Source of the DNA: Paenibacillus_T sp033239625
GTDB taxonomy: Bacteria > Bacillota > Bacilli > Paenibacillales > Paenibacillaceae
Reading direction: 5' to 3'
Assembly: GCF_033239625.1 (NCBI RefSeq)
Contig: NZ_BTCK01000003.1
Coordinates: forward strand, 62,001-126,000
Length of the DNA: 64,000 nucleotides
Shown: positions 51,946 to 60,739 of the stretch, one piece after another
How positions within the stretch are numbered: position 1 is the first letter of the stretch
Layout: every line of letters begins with the position of its first letter
Notes under the pieces: model-generated
Databases searched by the model: none
Told to the model about the DNA's origin: nothing
Seen by the model: only the letters and a program-made list of their open reading frames with translations
Program-made: the position numbers and the translations under genes

Positions 51946-52376
51946 GAACGCTGTTTCCTTGTGAGCTGCTCCTGCGTTTCCGTTGCTCTGGCTAATGCTT
52001 CAGGATCTTCGGATATCTCGGACAGATCGTACACCTGACGAAGTTCGATTTCGCCTTGGCCGAAGCCATGTGGATCCGGCATCCGCATCGCCCACTGAAT
52101 CGCTTCTTCCCTTGATTTCACGTCAATTAACGTATAACCCGCGATCAGCTCCTTCGCTTCCGTGAAGGGTCCATCCAGCACCTTCGGTTTCCCGCCCGGC
52201 TCCGGGTAGGAGATGCGAATCGCGTTCGAGGTTGGGTGGAGTCCTTCTGCCGCGACCAGCACGCCAGCCTTCGCCAGCTCCTCGTTGTATCTCGCCATGG
52301 CTGCGAACAGCTCGGCACTAGGCATAACGCCGGCCTCGGAATCTTGTGTAGCTTTGACAACCATCATGAATCTCAT
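51942..52376 (-). CDS. DGPF (YCII-related) protein
   Basis: 144 residues behind AAGGAGGAG. It carries the defining DGPFTEAKELIAGYTLIDVKSREEAIQWAMRMP motif. YCII/DGPF proteins have a dimeric ferredoxin-like fold and are the most constant partner and target of ECF42 sigma factors. It is the first gene of the operon with the sigma factor, DUF1801 and hydrolase. A TGTCGA box lies 62 bases upstream. Confidence 0.93.
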   Translation of the reverse strand: MRFMMVVKATQDSEAGVMPSAELFAAMARYNEELAKAGVLVAAEGLHPTSNAIRISYPEPGGKPKVLDGPFTEAKELIAGYTLIDVKSREEAIQWAMRMPDPHGFGQGEIELRQVYDLSEISEDPEALARATETQEQLTRKQRS

Positions 52377-52438
52377 TGTGAATCTCCTCCTTGGTTTTGT
52401 GTGGCTTCTATATGCACAACGAACGAAAGACGGTGGAA

Positions 52439-52444
52439 TCGACA
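52439..52444 (-). promoter_or_regulatory. Candidate ECF42 -35 element (TGTCGA)
   Basis: TGTCGA on the minus strand lies 62 bases before the DGPF ATG. TGTCGA is the reported -35 motif for ECF42 promoters; a CGTTCG stretch follows about 13 to 17 bases later. This would make the operon autoregulated. Confidence 0.45.
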
Positions 52445-52564
52445 GCTTGAGAAAAATTTATTTAATCTTTTTTCAACGCGTGGCAACTATTTCCTTGTTC
52501 AATGTAGATTTAATAACGAAGTGTACTTTTCAGGGGTTGCCCGGGTCCGGCAGTTACCGTGAAT

Positions 52565-53338
52565 TTATCGCTTGCGTTCCAGAACGGAACGGGTAATACG
52601 GGTGACGAACCGCCGCGGGAACAGCCTTGGCGCTTGCGTCAGCAGCCAGTTCTGCATGCCGGGAACGACAACGACTTGGCCGCGCATTAGCGCCTTATAG
52701 CCGATCTGAGCCACCTTGTCGGGCGACATGAGTGCCTTCGGGTCGGCTACCTTGAGCCCCTCCATCTGGGCAGCTTGGAAGAAAGCAGTCCCTGTTCCGC
52801 CGGGACATAACGCCGTAATGCTGACGCCAGTGCCGTCCAGTTCTCTCGCAACCGCCTCTGTAAGCGAGAGCACGAAAGCTTTGGAGGCGGAGTAGTTGGC
52901 GCTCAGCGGACAAGGATAGAAGGAGGTTGTGGAGCCGACGTTCAAGATGCGGCCGCTGCCTCTTCGCACCATGTCAGGCAGAATGAGCATCATCAGCTGG
53001 GACAACGACTGAACATTGAGCTGAAGCATCTGCTGCTCCGAGCGGGCATCCAGCTCATGCAGATAGCCGAATGAACCGCTGCCGGCATTATTGATGAGGA
53101 TATCGATCCGTGTGCCTTGCAGACGTTCATACAACAGTTTTGCGCCATCTTGTTGAGCCAGATCAACCGCGACGATCCGTGTTTGAGTGCCGTATTGCTG
53201 CTGCATCTCCGCTGCTAGCTGGTTCAGCTTGCCTTCGTCCCGCGAGGCAAGAATGATGCGATACTGCTGCTTAGCGAACAGCTCTGTGAATGCTTTGCCA
53301 ATACCGCTTGATGCTCCAGTGATCAGGACCGTTGGCAT
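52565..53338 (-). CDS. Short-chain dehydrogenase (DltE/YqjQ-like)
   Basis: 257 residues behind TAAGGAGG. It is a classical SDR: TGASSGIG cofactor loop, NNAG, Ser in NVGSTTS and YSASK. ASRDEGKL after the second strand suggests NADPH. The C-terminal extension (GQVVVVPGMQNWLLTQAPRLFPRRFVTRITR) marks the DltE/YqjQ-like subgroup. Its upstream region has an ATAACTA/TAGTTAT palindrome related to a site before the ArsR gene, suggesting control by that repressor. Confidence 0.92.
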   Translation of the reverse strand: MPTVLITGASSGIGKAFTELFAKQQYRIILASRDEGKLNQLAAEMQQQYGTQTRIVAVDLAQQDGAKLLYERLQGTRIDILINNAGSGSFGYLHELDARSEQQMLQLNVQSLSQLMMLILPDMVRRGSGRILNVGSTTSFYPCPLSANYSASKAFVLSLTEAVARELDGTGVSITALCPGGTGTAFFQAAQMEGLKVADPKALMSPDKVAQIGYKALMRGQVVVVPGMQNWLLTQAPRLFPRRFVTRITRSVLERKR

Positions 53339-53379
53339 TAGGGAGGCCTCCTTAAGAAAGTCATATTTATAACAACCAA

Positions 53380-53399
53380 ATAACTAAATATCTAGTTAT
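53380..53399. promoter_or_regulatory. Candidate ArsR operator upstream of the SDR
   Basis: ATAACTA (53380-53386) and TAGTTAT (53393-53399) form a perfect inverted repeat; a further ATAGTTATT follows. The block begins with CCAAATAA, as does the site at 53806. Confidence 0.55.
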
Positions 53400-53428
53400 A
53401 TAGTTATTAAAGAGGGAAGAGAAGGGGA

Positions 53429-53782
53429 TTATTCATCCCCTGGTTCAGCTGTTTTCATGACAATAATCTGTTCGGTTGTCGCTAGGAATGCCTTCAGAAG
53501 GGAAACGGGATGTTCAATGTCGAGGCTGTAATAGATTTCGGTCGCTTTCTTGGCGGAGGTCAGCAGATTCGCTTGTTTGAGAATCTTCAGATGATGGGAG
53601 ATCGCTGAGCGAGACATTGGCGAACGTTCAACGATTTGCGCTACATTCAACGATTCGTGCTTCGTGAGCATCATGATGATGTCCTGCCGGACCGGGTCGG
53701 CCAGGGCAAGGAAGACCGGGCTGCAGTCTCGCAGCTGCCGATGAACGGTTGTTTCAAGTTCTGTCGCGTCGAGTGGTTCCAT
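53429..53782 (-). CDS. ArsR-family transcriptional repressor
   Basis: 117 residues from ATG 53782, behind GGAG. The winged helix reads FLALADPVRQDIIMMLTKHESLNVAQIVERSPMSRSAISHHLKILKQANLLTSAKKATEIYYSL. The metal-binding CxC of ArsR/CadC is absent, so another signal is likely. It is divergent from the SDR gene, and like sites occur before both. Confidence 0.92.
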   Translation of the reverse strand: MEPLDATELETTVHRQLRDCSPVFLALADPVRQDIIMMLTKHESLNVAQIVERSPMSRSAISHHLKILKQANLLTSAKKATEIYYSLDIEHPVSLLKAFLATTEQIIVMKTAEPGDE

Positions 53783-53807
53783 TGCGTTATCGTCTCCGTT
53801 AGTAACC

Positions 53808-53823
53808 AAATAATTAGTTATTT
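53808..53823 (-). promoter_or_regulatory. Candidate ArsR operator before its own gene
   Basis: AAATAATTAGTTATTT is a near-perfect dyad 26 bases upstream of the ArsR ATG. It overlaps the last codons and stop of the DUF4386 gene. Confidence 0.55.
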
Positions 53824-54540
53824 AGATACACCATATCCTGACTGGATGTTTCTGTCAATAGGCAGTCGCGATTCATTGAATCCCCGAGCAAGAAGAATAA
53901 CGGCAAGCGTCATCTCGTTCGCAGCGACAGGCAGTGACAGCAGTCCGCCCCAGACGGATACTTGCTCGAATACGCCGAACATCTCGAACAACGCTGCAGC
54001 AAGGACGAGTGCGCCGCCCGTCATCCCGAGAATGGACAGGAAACGAGGCACCAGACCGCTGCGATAAAAAATATAGCTGTACATCATCGTGTTAATGCCG
54101 AGCATGAAATTAGGGCCCAGCAGGAAGGTCCAGTCGTGGATTGCGACTAGCAGCGTGCCTGAGGCGTGGTAGAAGGCAGGATCTGCTGGCGCTGCCGCCG
54201 TGAAGTCGCGACTTAAGGTCAAGAGAGACAGGACACTAATGATGCCCACTATAATAACGACGGCTTCGAGAAAACGGAAGCATAAGTGTCCAAGCGCGAT
54301 TCGTTCGTTGACTCTGCGCAGCACCGGAAACATGGTAACGGCCGTTCCGACAGCCGAGACGACAAGGACGAGCTCCATTAGTGCGCCCAAGATGATCTGG
54401 TTATCATGCCGGGCACCTTCGATCAGATAGTCTGTGCCATTCAGGATCGGATCGTATAGAACGAGACCGATAATAGACGAAACGGCTGCCAGAATAAACA
54501 AAATCCCCGTAAGTTTAGCTGCTCTGCGTGTCGTATTCAT
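53818..54540 (-). CDS. DUF4386 membrane protein
   Basis: 240 residues from ATG 54540, behind GAGGAGG. About seven membrane segments: the first (AAKLTGILFILAAVSSIIGLVLY) and LLGPNFMLGINTMMYSYIFYRSGLVPRFLSILGMTGGALVL are hallmark DUF4386 blocks. Function is unknown; in Bacilli such proteins often sit near regulators. Only 35 bases separate it from the ArsR gene on the same strand. Confidence 0.9.
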   Translation of the reverse strand: MNTTRRAAKLTGILFILAAVSSIIGLVLYDPILNGTDYLIEGARHDNQIILGALMELVLVVSAVGTAVTMFPVLRRVNERIALGHLCFRFLEAVVIIVGIISVLSLLTLSRDFTAAAPADPAFYHASGTLLVAIHDWTFLLGPNFMLGINTMMYSYIFYRSGLVPRFLSILGMTGGALVLAAALFEMFGVFEQVSVWGGLLSLPVAANEMTLAVILLARGFNESRLPIDRNIQSGYGVSK

Positions 54541-54607
54541 TTCTCTCATCCTCCTCATTTTCCGTACAAAGGGTTGTCGAAGCAAGGATGTCTAGGTCTG
54601 CTGCGGT

Positions 54608-54832
54608 TTACTTCTTAGGGGCTTCCTCGTAGAAGAATATGCTCTCAATTGGTAAGCTGAACGCCCGTGCGATACGGAACGCCAGCTCTAGAGATGGCGA
54701 GTAATTGCCCTTCTCCAGTGCGACAATCGTTTGTCTTGTTACGCCTACCTTGTCAGCCAGCTGCTGCTGGGTCATTTCGTCGTGGTCGAATCGTAGTTTG
54801 CGGATATGGTTGCCGACAAGATTGTTACCCAT
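54608..54832 (-). CDS. Small XRE-family regulator (YozG-like)
   Basis: 74 residues. Nearly the whole protein is a lambda-repressor-type helix-turn-helix (IRKLRFDHDEMTQQQLADKVGVTRQTIVALEKGNYSPSLELAFRIARAFSLPIESIFFYEE). GGAGAGGC precedes the ATG. It lies one base after the stop of the membrane gene upstream; this small XRE plus DUF2178-like membrane-protein pair is common in Bacillota and archaea, where the membrane protein may control the regulator. Confidence 0.93.
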   Translation of the reverse strand: MGNNLVGNHIRKLRFDHDEMTQQQLADKVGVTRQTIVALEKGNYSPSLELAFRIARAFSLPIESIFFYEEAPKK

Positions 54833-54833
54833 A

Positions 54834-55280
54834 TTAGATGCCTCTCCTATAGTGATAAAGTTTCGTTACGGAGCCGCTCACATCGGCGAGGAAGCCGGCT
54901 GCGATAAGCAGGTTAAACATGACGTACAGCGGCTGCTCCATGACGAGCGATCCCATCGCGCACAGGAATCCGAGAATAAACAGCAGGAACGATGTCCGAT
55001 GAGCTCTCAGCTCGATGATGCGGTCCAGCTCATCCGTGAACCCAGGCTCCTTCTCGCCTGTCGTCATCCGATAGATGATATTGAACACGATGCTGATCAT
55101 AATATGCGCGATGATGGAGACGAGCATCAGAATGAGCACGAAGGAGCCCCAATAATGCAGCACCTCTGACAATGCAGTGCCCTGTTCAGGATACTTCGGG
55201 TACATGTAGAAGCAGTAGCCAATGAATATGAGGATCGTGCTGATGAGCGTGACGATGCTTTTCTTCTCTTGGTAGGTCAA
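54834..55280 (-). CDS. DUF2178-like four-TM membrane protein paired with XRE
   Basis: 149 residues from TTG 55280, behind a perfect AAAGGAGGTG; the earlier in-frame start has no such site. Four membrane segments are visible in two pairs (VTLISTILIFIGYCFYMYP, GSFVLILMLVSIIAHIMISIVFNIIY; then SFLLFILGFLCAMGSLV, QPLYVMFNLLIAAGFLADVSGSV), with a central cytoplasmic loop holding a conserved DELDRIIELRAHR. It is translationally coupled to the XRE gene. Confidence 0.85.
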   Translation of the reverse strand: MTYQEKKSIVTLISTILIFIGYCFYMYPKYPEQGTALSEVLHYWGSFVLILMLVSIIAHIMISIVFNIIYRMTTGEKEPGFTDELDRIIELRAHRTSFLLFILGFLCAMGSLVMEQPLYVMFNLLIAAGFLADVSGSVTKLYHYRRGI

Positions 55281-55554
55281 GCAAAACACCTCCTTTGATT
55301 TTAGTGCGAAGTTAAGTTCTGTATACAAAATGTATAATAAACCATTCATAGTGTCAAGTGAACTTTACATACTGGAATAAAAATGGGCTGAGCTCGGGTG
55401 GGCTTGTCTTAAAGAAGGGCCTCCATAACCTGCATAGAATCAAAGTTTAGGACTTAAGCAAAGGAAATTTATTGTCGAATAAGAATTTATTGTACATGAT
55501 GAATGTATTTCAGAGTGAAATCCGTCTTTATCAATAGAGGAGGTGAATGGTTCA

Positions 55555-56506
55555 TTGAGTCACCAATCGGAAGCGGAGTTGGTTAAGATCCTTATGTGGG
55601 GACCAGCATGCATTCACGGAGCTAGTCCGCCGATACTCCAATGCGGTATATGGGGCAGCCTACAGCATCGTCAATGATTTTCACTTGGCGCAGGATATTG
55701 CGCAGGAGGCTTTCGTCAAAGCATGGCGCAACTTCGAACAGTTGCAAGAGGGAGAACGATTCGGCAGCTGGGTAATTCGCATAGCGAGCAACCTGTGCAA
55801 AGATCAATTTCGCAAGAAGCAGCTCATCGTGCGGTCGCTCGAGGAGGCTGTCGCTGCGCCGGACACTGTATCACTGGATGAGCAGATTGAGCGAATGTCT
55901 AATGAGCAGGCCGTATGGAAGGCGCTGCGAGGGTTAGACGAGATTTATCGTACGTCCACCTTGATGTATTACATAGGGGGATACAATGCTAGAGAGATAA
56001 GCGAGCTGCTGGACGTTCCGCTTAGAACGACAGAGAGCCGGCTGCGAAGAGCAAGGACAATGCTGAAGAAGGAGCTGATTATTTTGGTGGAAGATACGGC
56101 ACAAGAGAAGAAGCTGACCGAATCGTTTGTGGAGAAAGTACGTGCAAGAATCAAAGGAGCGTCTGTTACGTTCCTTGTTGAGAACGTTGATGCATCGGTC
56201 GCATTTTACGAGGGAGTCGGGTTCGATACCGAAAATATCGGCGGACATATCCACGTCAGCCACGGCGGAGCAACGTTTATTCTGCATCCAGCGAAGCAGA
56301 AAACCGACATTCGTCCGAACTCAGCCGCCGACGGCGGGCTCTACTTCGATTTTTTCTGCTATACCGATCCGGAAGGCCTTCGGCAGCTCTATGAGATTTT
56401 CCAAGCGAACGGCGTGGAAGTCGTTAACGGTCCGCACTGGTCCGAGGGTTGGAGCGAGCTTACGATTCGTGACCTGGATGGGTATCGGATTGCTTTTGGG
56501 GCTTAA
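55555..56506 (+). pseudogene. ECF sigma factor fused to a VOC domain, interrupted by one frameshift
   Basis: A TTG start (55555) lies behind AGAGGAGGTG and opens LSHQSEAELVKILMWG. At the GGGG run 55598-55601 the frame must shift by one base to continue as DQHAFTELVRRYSNAVYGAAYSIVNDFHLAQDIAQEAF and onward to the stop at 56506. Sigma region 2 and region 4 (REISELLDVPLRTTESRLRRARTMLKKEL) are complete. After a linker of about 25 residues a full VOC/glyoxalase domain follows (56155-56506; ASVTFLVENVDASVAFYEGVGF ... GWSELTIRDLDGYRIAFG). Apart from the shift the sequence looks functional, so a sequencing error or a recent mutation is likely. The fusion is unusual. Confidence 0.8.
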
Positions 56507-56529
56507 TGTATCGGTACAAAAATACAACG

Positions 56530-56556
56530 CCGCCACAGCGCCTAGCGCTATGGCGG
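56530..56556 (+). terminator. Terminator after the sigma-VOC gene
   Basis: CCGCCACAGCGC pairs with GCGCTATGGCGG with one mismatch, followed by TATTTGTTG. Confidence 0.75.
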
Positions 56557-56729
56557 TATTTGTTGTGCAGCCCATGCAGCGGCAATGCGAACCGTAAGTA
56601 CAACTAGCTGACGCATTACGACAGAAAATATGACAATAAAAACAAATTAACTAATAAAAAACGTCATGTCATGTCGATATACCAAGACATATAGACTATA
56701 ATCAGAGTAATTACTATTTTCTGTACGAG

Positions 56730-57938
56730 ATGGTGCATGTTATGTCCATAGTGCTGGATGCTAGAACGGTATTTGCAACTCTGTTAATTGGATATTTGAT
56801 CGCATTGGTGCTCACGTTGGCTTATTGGAACGGCAGCCTGAAGCTTGCTACGCTCAAGGTCTATATCGGTGCCAAAAGCATGCAAGCGATCGCCCTGTAC
56901 TTTGCGGCGCTGCGCGGCCATATTCCAGATGTATTGTCTGTCCTGCTCGCTAACAGCATGCTCTTCATTGTGTATACGCTTGAGATTTGCGTGCTGCTTA
57001 GTTTGCAGCGCATTTTGACGGTGAGAATGAAATGGCTGTATGTCATCCTTACGCTCGCCAGCATTGCAGGGTTTCTCTTCATCTACTTCTTTAATAATCA
57101 AGAGGAAACACGGATTGCGTTCGCTTCTGTGCTGCTCGCTATCATATTTCTGCCCGCTTATCGTCTAATCGTTGTCCGCGGCGCAAGTCCGCTCGCCCGA
57201 GTGATGGGCACCCTTTATCTGTGTGTCGGGATCTGGATGTTGATTCGGTCAGGCGGCGCAGTGCTCGGGCATAATTGGGCAAGCTTCTATCAGCAGAGCG
57301 ATGTTCAGCTGCCGATGCTGCTTGTTCTCTTCCTTATCATTGTCGTCGGCCATACAGGGATCGTACTGCTCATGAAGGAGCAGTCGCATCGAGAGCTGGT
57401 CAGACTCGCGAATCAAGACGATCTGACGGGCGCCTTAAACCGTCGAACGTTCGCCATTCGAGCAGAACGGCAGCTTGCTCGTTATGCGAAGAAGCGGCAG
57501 CCGCTGTCCTATATGTTATTTGATGTGGACCGCTTCAAGATCATTAACGATACCTACGGGCATTATGTCGGCGACCAAGTGCTGCAGCATCTGGCATCTC
57601 GGGTGCGACAGCATCTGGGTACGCAGGATATGCTTGTCCGCTACGGAGGCGATGAATTCGGGATTCTGCTGCCCGGACTCGATGAAGAAGCATCCGCTCA
57701 GTTTGCGGAGCAAATGATTAGTGAGTTCGCGGGGGTAGACGATCAACAGCTGCCGACGACTTATTCCGTCAGCGTAGGGATACTGACGGTCATTCCTAAT
57801 GCTCGGACGACAATGGAGAACCTGTATATCACATGCGACCAAGCGCTGTATGCCGCGAAACGCGATGGCCGCAATCGCATCATTCGTGTCCAAGAAGATC
57901 GCATGGCAGCTGTTCCTATGAAACAGGCTAATATTTAA
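56730..57938 (+). CDS. Membrane-bound GGDEF diguanylate cyclase
   Basis: 402 residues (ATG 56730 or 56742; ribosome site weak). About seven membrane segments occupy the first 220 residues, forming a possible 7TM sensor of unassigned type. A GGDEF domain (about 235-390) has an intact active site (RYGGDEFGILLPG) and DVDRFKIINDTYGHYVGDQVL. There is no RxxD five residues before GGDEF (TQDMLVRY), so it lacks the standard inhibitory site, unlike the enzyme at 17170. Confidence 0.92.
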   Translation: MVHVMSIVLDARTVFATLLIGYLIALVLTLAYWNGSLKLATLKVYIGAKSMQAIALYFAALRGHIPDVLSVLLANSMLFIVYTLEICVLLSLQRILTVRMKWLYVILTLASIAGFLFIYFFNNQEETRIAFASVLLAIIFLPAYRLIVVRGASPLARVMGTLYLCVGIWMLIRSGGAVLGHNWASFYQQSDVQLPMLLVLFLIIVVGHTGIVLLMKEQSHRELVRLANQDDLTGALNRRTFAIRAERQLARYAKKRQPLSYMLFDVDRFKIINDTYGHYVGDQVLQHLASRVRQHLGTQDMLVRYGGDEFGILLPGLDEEASAQFAEQMISEFAGVDDQQLPTTYSVSVGILTVIPNARTTMENLYITCDQALYAAKRDGRNRIIRVQEDRMAAVPMKQANI

Positions 57939-58012
57939 GTTTAATAGGCAGCTATACAAGTCTATAAACACACGCCTTCATACGATATCGGAGGATGGAG
58001 GTGTGTGAAGCA

Positions 58013-59575
58013 ATGAGTCAATCGAATCCGGATAGAAGAAAACGAAAGCAACACGCTCTGCACGCATCACAATGTCATGCACGCAACAAGAAGCTGTGCC
58101 TCTGCCGCCTTCGTCATCGTCAAGCCATCTCCTGCAGGCGAATTCGCATCACACCGAAACAGCTTGCGCTGCTGCTCCGCCTGTTGCGAGAGTTTAACTC
58201 CCTTATCATTCCGTCCCTTATACAAGAAGACCCTGTCGCAATCGATAAGCTTCGCCGTGTGCTAAGGCGAATCAATGCGCTGGTGAACACGCTGTGTCCG
58301 CTCAATCGTGAGCGTATAGCAAGGTTGGCCTTGTTGGAACTCATCCTAGTCAAGCTTGTCGTTCCTGTCGTACTTGTTACGACAGCCACGATCGATATGC
58401 GCCTCTATAATACCCTGCTTCAGACCATTGTACTGCGACTTGTCATTAATAACGTCGTTCGTAACGAGCTTACACAAGTTATTCACCAAATCGATCATTC
58501 CTTAAGTCTCGTCATTAACAACGAACTAATCGGATCGGTTGGGCCGACTGGGCCGGCAGGTCCCCCTGGAGCTGTAGGTCCGATGGGGTTGCCGGGTCCA
58601 GCTGGAGCAGAGGGTGCACAAGGCGCGGCAGGTCCGGAAGGGCCTACGGGTCCGACCGGTCCAGGCTTGCCTGCGTTCAATACGATCTATGTCTCATCGC
58701 AGGCAGGTCTCGTGACCGTCATCGATGGGGACACGAACACTATAATCGCTACGATTCCGCTAGGCACAGGGACGGATACGATACAAGGGATTGCTATCAA
58801 TCCGACGACAAGTAAGCTATATGTGTGCAATCGAACAGCTGGTGAGGTCATCGTGATTGATGCTGTGACCAACACGATCCTCAGCACAATCGCTGTTGAT
58901 CCGCTTGCCTTCTACCCTGCGGTTAATATCTCGACGAATCTTATTTATGTCACTTGTGCATTAACGAGTACGGTGAAGGTTATTGATGGCATTACCGACA
59001 CCGTTATTAAGTCGATCTCATTGCCGTTTGTCGTAACGCCAGGGGGGATCGCCGCCAATCCGATTACTAATACAATCTATGTCTCGAACGTCGATGGCAC
59101 AGCATCCGTTATTGATGGCATTACAAATGTAAGGGTTCCGCCAGAAATACCGATCGGACTCAACTCAGGTGTTGTTGCTATTAATCCGGCGACGAATCTA
59201 ATCTACATTCCGAACATTAACAGCAACAATGTTTCCGTTATTAACGGAGCAACCAAGACCGTACTTGCAACCGTTACAGGCGTTGGAGGAGGTCCGATTG
59301 GGGCGGCAGTGAATACGGCTACCAATCGCATCTATGTATCGAGCATAGTGAATGACTTTGTGTCCGTTATTCAAGGAGCAACTAACTTGGTTACGGGTAC
59401 CATAACGGTTGGAACCAGTCCTGAAGGTGTGGCTGTGAACCCGCGGACGAACCGGATCTATGTTGCCAACCGCGACAGCAACACGGTATCCGTCATTGAC
59501 GGAGCGACGAATACCGTTATTGCAACCATCCCGGTTGAAGCAAGGCCAATTGATGTCACGGTTCATTTTGGATAA
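58013..59575 (+). CDS. Collagen-like / YVTN beta-propeller surface protein
   Basis: 520 residues from ATG 58013 (57995 or GTG 58001 also possible). Residues 1-175 are an unusual helical region rich in Leu, Arg and Val, with Cys-rich basic sequence at the start. A collagen-like Gly-X-Y tract of about fourteen triplets follows (GPTGPAGPPGAVGPMGLPGP...). The C-terminal 320 residues are seven or so YVTN propeller repeats (TIYVSNVDGTASVIDGITN style, about 45 residues each). No signal peptide is seen. In Bacilli, collagen-like proteins with a globular head are common on exosporia; here the head would be a propeller. Confidence 0.9.
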   Translation: MSQSNPDRRKRKQHALHASQCHARNKKLCLCRLRHRQAISCRRIRITPKQLALLLRLLREFNSLIIPSLIQEDPVAIDKLRRVLRRINALVNTLCPLNRERIARLALLELILVKLVVPVVLVTTATIDMRLYNTLLQTIVLRLVINNVVRNELTQVIHQIDHSLSLVINNELIGSVGPTGPAGPPGAVGPMGLPGPAGAEGAQGAAGPEGPTGPTGPGLPAFNTIYVSSQAGLVTVIDGDTNTIIATIPLGTGTDTIQGIAINPTTSKLYVCNRTAGEVIVIDAVTNTILSTIAVDPLAFYPAVNISTNLIYVTCALTSTVKVIDGITDTVIKSISLPFVVTPGGIAANPITNTIYVSNVDGTASVIDGITNVRVPPEIPIGLNSGVVAINPATNLIYIPNINSNNVSVINGATKTVLATVTGVGGGPIGAAVNTATNRIYVSSIVNDFVSVIQGATNLVTGTITVGTSPEGVAVNPRTNRIYVANRDSNTVSVIDGATNTVIATIPVEARPIDVTVHFG

Positions 59576-59582
59576 TCATTTC

Positions 59583-59634
59583 AATACGGTTTACTTCGCG
59601 TGGAGCTGACGATCCATTAGAGGTGAACCGTATT
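59583..59634 (+). terminator. Hairpin terminator
   Basis: AATACGGTTTAC pairs with GTGAACCGTATT with one wobble around a long loop, followed by TTGG. T content is modest. Confidence 0.6.
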
Positions 59635-59659
59635 TTGGCATATGGCTCGAGCACAGTGA

Positions 59660-60673
59660 TTAGAAGGTGATCGTAACTTTACCGAAGGCAGAACCCTGCG
59701 CCATGTATCTCAAGGCATCAAGGGACTCGCTGAACGGGAACGATCGGTCGATGACGGGACGCAGCGCGTGCTGCTCGATGGCGAGGTTCATCCGCTCGAA
59801 CATTTCGCGGCTGCCAACGTTAATGGCCTGCAGTCTCGCTTTGCGAAGAATTGCGGGCACAATGGCGAAGCCGTCGATGACCGCCCCGGAGAGCAGGCCA
59901 ACGATGCTGATCTGACCGCCAACCTTCAGTGCTGTCAGCGAGCGGTTGAGTGTTGCGCTGCCGCCAAGATCGACGATATGATCGGCGCCGCGGCCTTCCG
60001 TATACGCAAGGACTGCTTGCTCCCAGTCGGGTGTCGTTCGATAGTTGATGCCATAGTCAGCTCCAAGCGCCTTCGCGCGCTCAAGCTTCTCGTCGCTGCT
60101 CGATGTTGCGATCACGCGAGCGCCAAGCAGCTTGGCGAATTGCAGGGCGAATAGGGATACGCCGCCTGTTCCCTGTACGACAACTGTATCGCCGGCCTTC
60201 ACCTGTCCTTCTTCGACAATCGCATGCCAAGCCGTGACCGCTGCGCATGCCAATGTTGCGGCCTCCTCATCGGTCAAATGCTCGGGTACGCGCACAAGAC
60301 CCTCCTCCGGCAGAACGACATACTCTGCCAGCATGCCGTCCAGCGGGCTGCCGAGCGTCGTCGCCCAGTTACGCTGCGTCGGCTCTCCCGTCGTCCAGCT
60401 CTGCGTGAATATGCCGCTCACGCGTTCGCCCAGACTGAACTTGGAGGCTTGCTCCCCTAATGCCACGACCTCGCCGACGCCATCGGAGACGGGGATGAGC
60501 GGCTCTGTCCGATTGGGTTCATAGTACCCGTCAATGACACCGATATCGCGGGCGTTGAGCGAAACAGCCTTCATCCGAATGAGCACTTCGCCAGGACCTG
60601 GGGAAGGGATGGGGCGATCCTCCTCTTGTACATTTTCAAGACCGAATCCGTCACGCAGCACATATGCTTTCAT
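59660..60673 (-). CDS. NAD(P)-dependent MDR alcohol dehydrogenase-like / quinone oxidoreductase
   Basis: 337 residues behind AGAGGAG. The MDR pattern is PSPGPGEVLIRMKAVSLNARDIGVIDGYYEPNRTEPLIPVSDGVGEVVALGE, then cofactor motif QGTGGVSLFALQFAKLLGARVIATSSSDEKLERAKALGADYGINYR. The catalytic-zinc Cys is replaced (LNARD), so it is a zinc-independent type. It is divergent from an HxlR regulator; such pairs usually protect against quinone or aldehyde stress. Confidence 0.93.
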   Translation of the reverse strand: MKAYVLRDGFGLENVQEEDRPIPSPGPGEVLIRMKAVSLNARDIGVIDGYYEPNRTEPLIPVSDGVGEVVALGEQASKFSLGERVSGIFTQSWTTGEPTQRNWATTLGSPLDGMLAEYVVLPEEGLVRVPEHLTDEEAATLACAAVTAWHAIVEEGQVKAGDTVVVQGTGGVSLFALQFAKLLGARVIATSSSDEKLERAKALGADYGINYRTTPDWEQAVLAYTEGRGADHIVDLGGSATLNRSLTALKVGGQISIVGLLSGAVIDGFAIVPAILRKARLQAINVGSREMFERMNLAIEQHALRPVIDRSFPFSESLDALRYMAQGSAFGKVTITF

Positions 60674-60739
60674 ACCTTAACACGCTCCTCTTCTGAGATA
60701 GACACAGTATAGTTCCGGTGCTAAAATTTAGTAAGTCGG

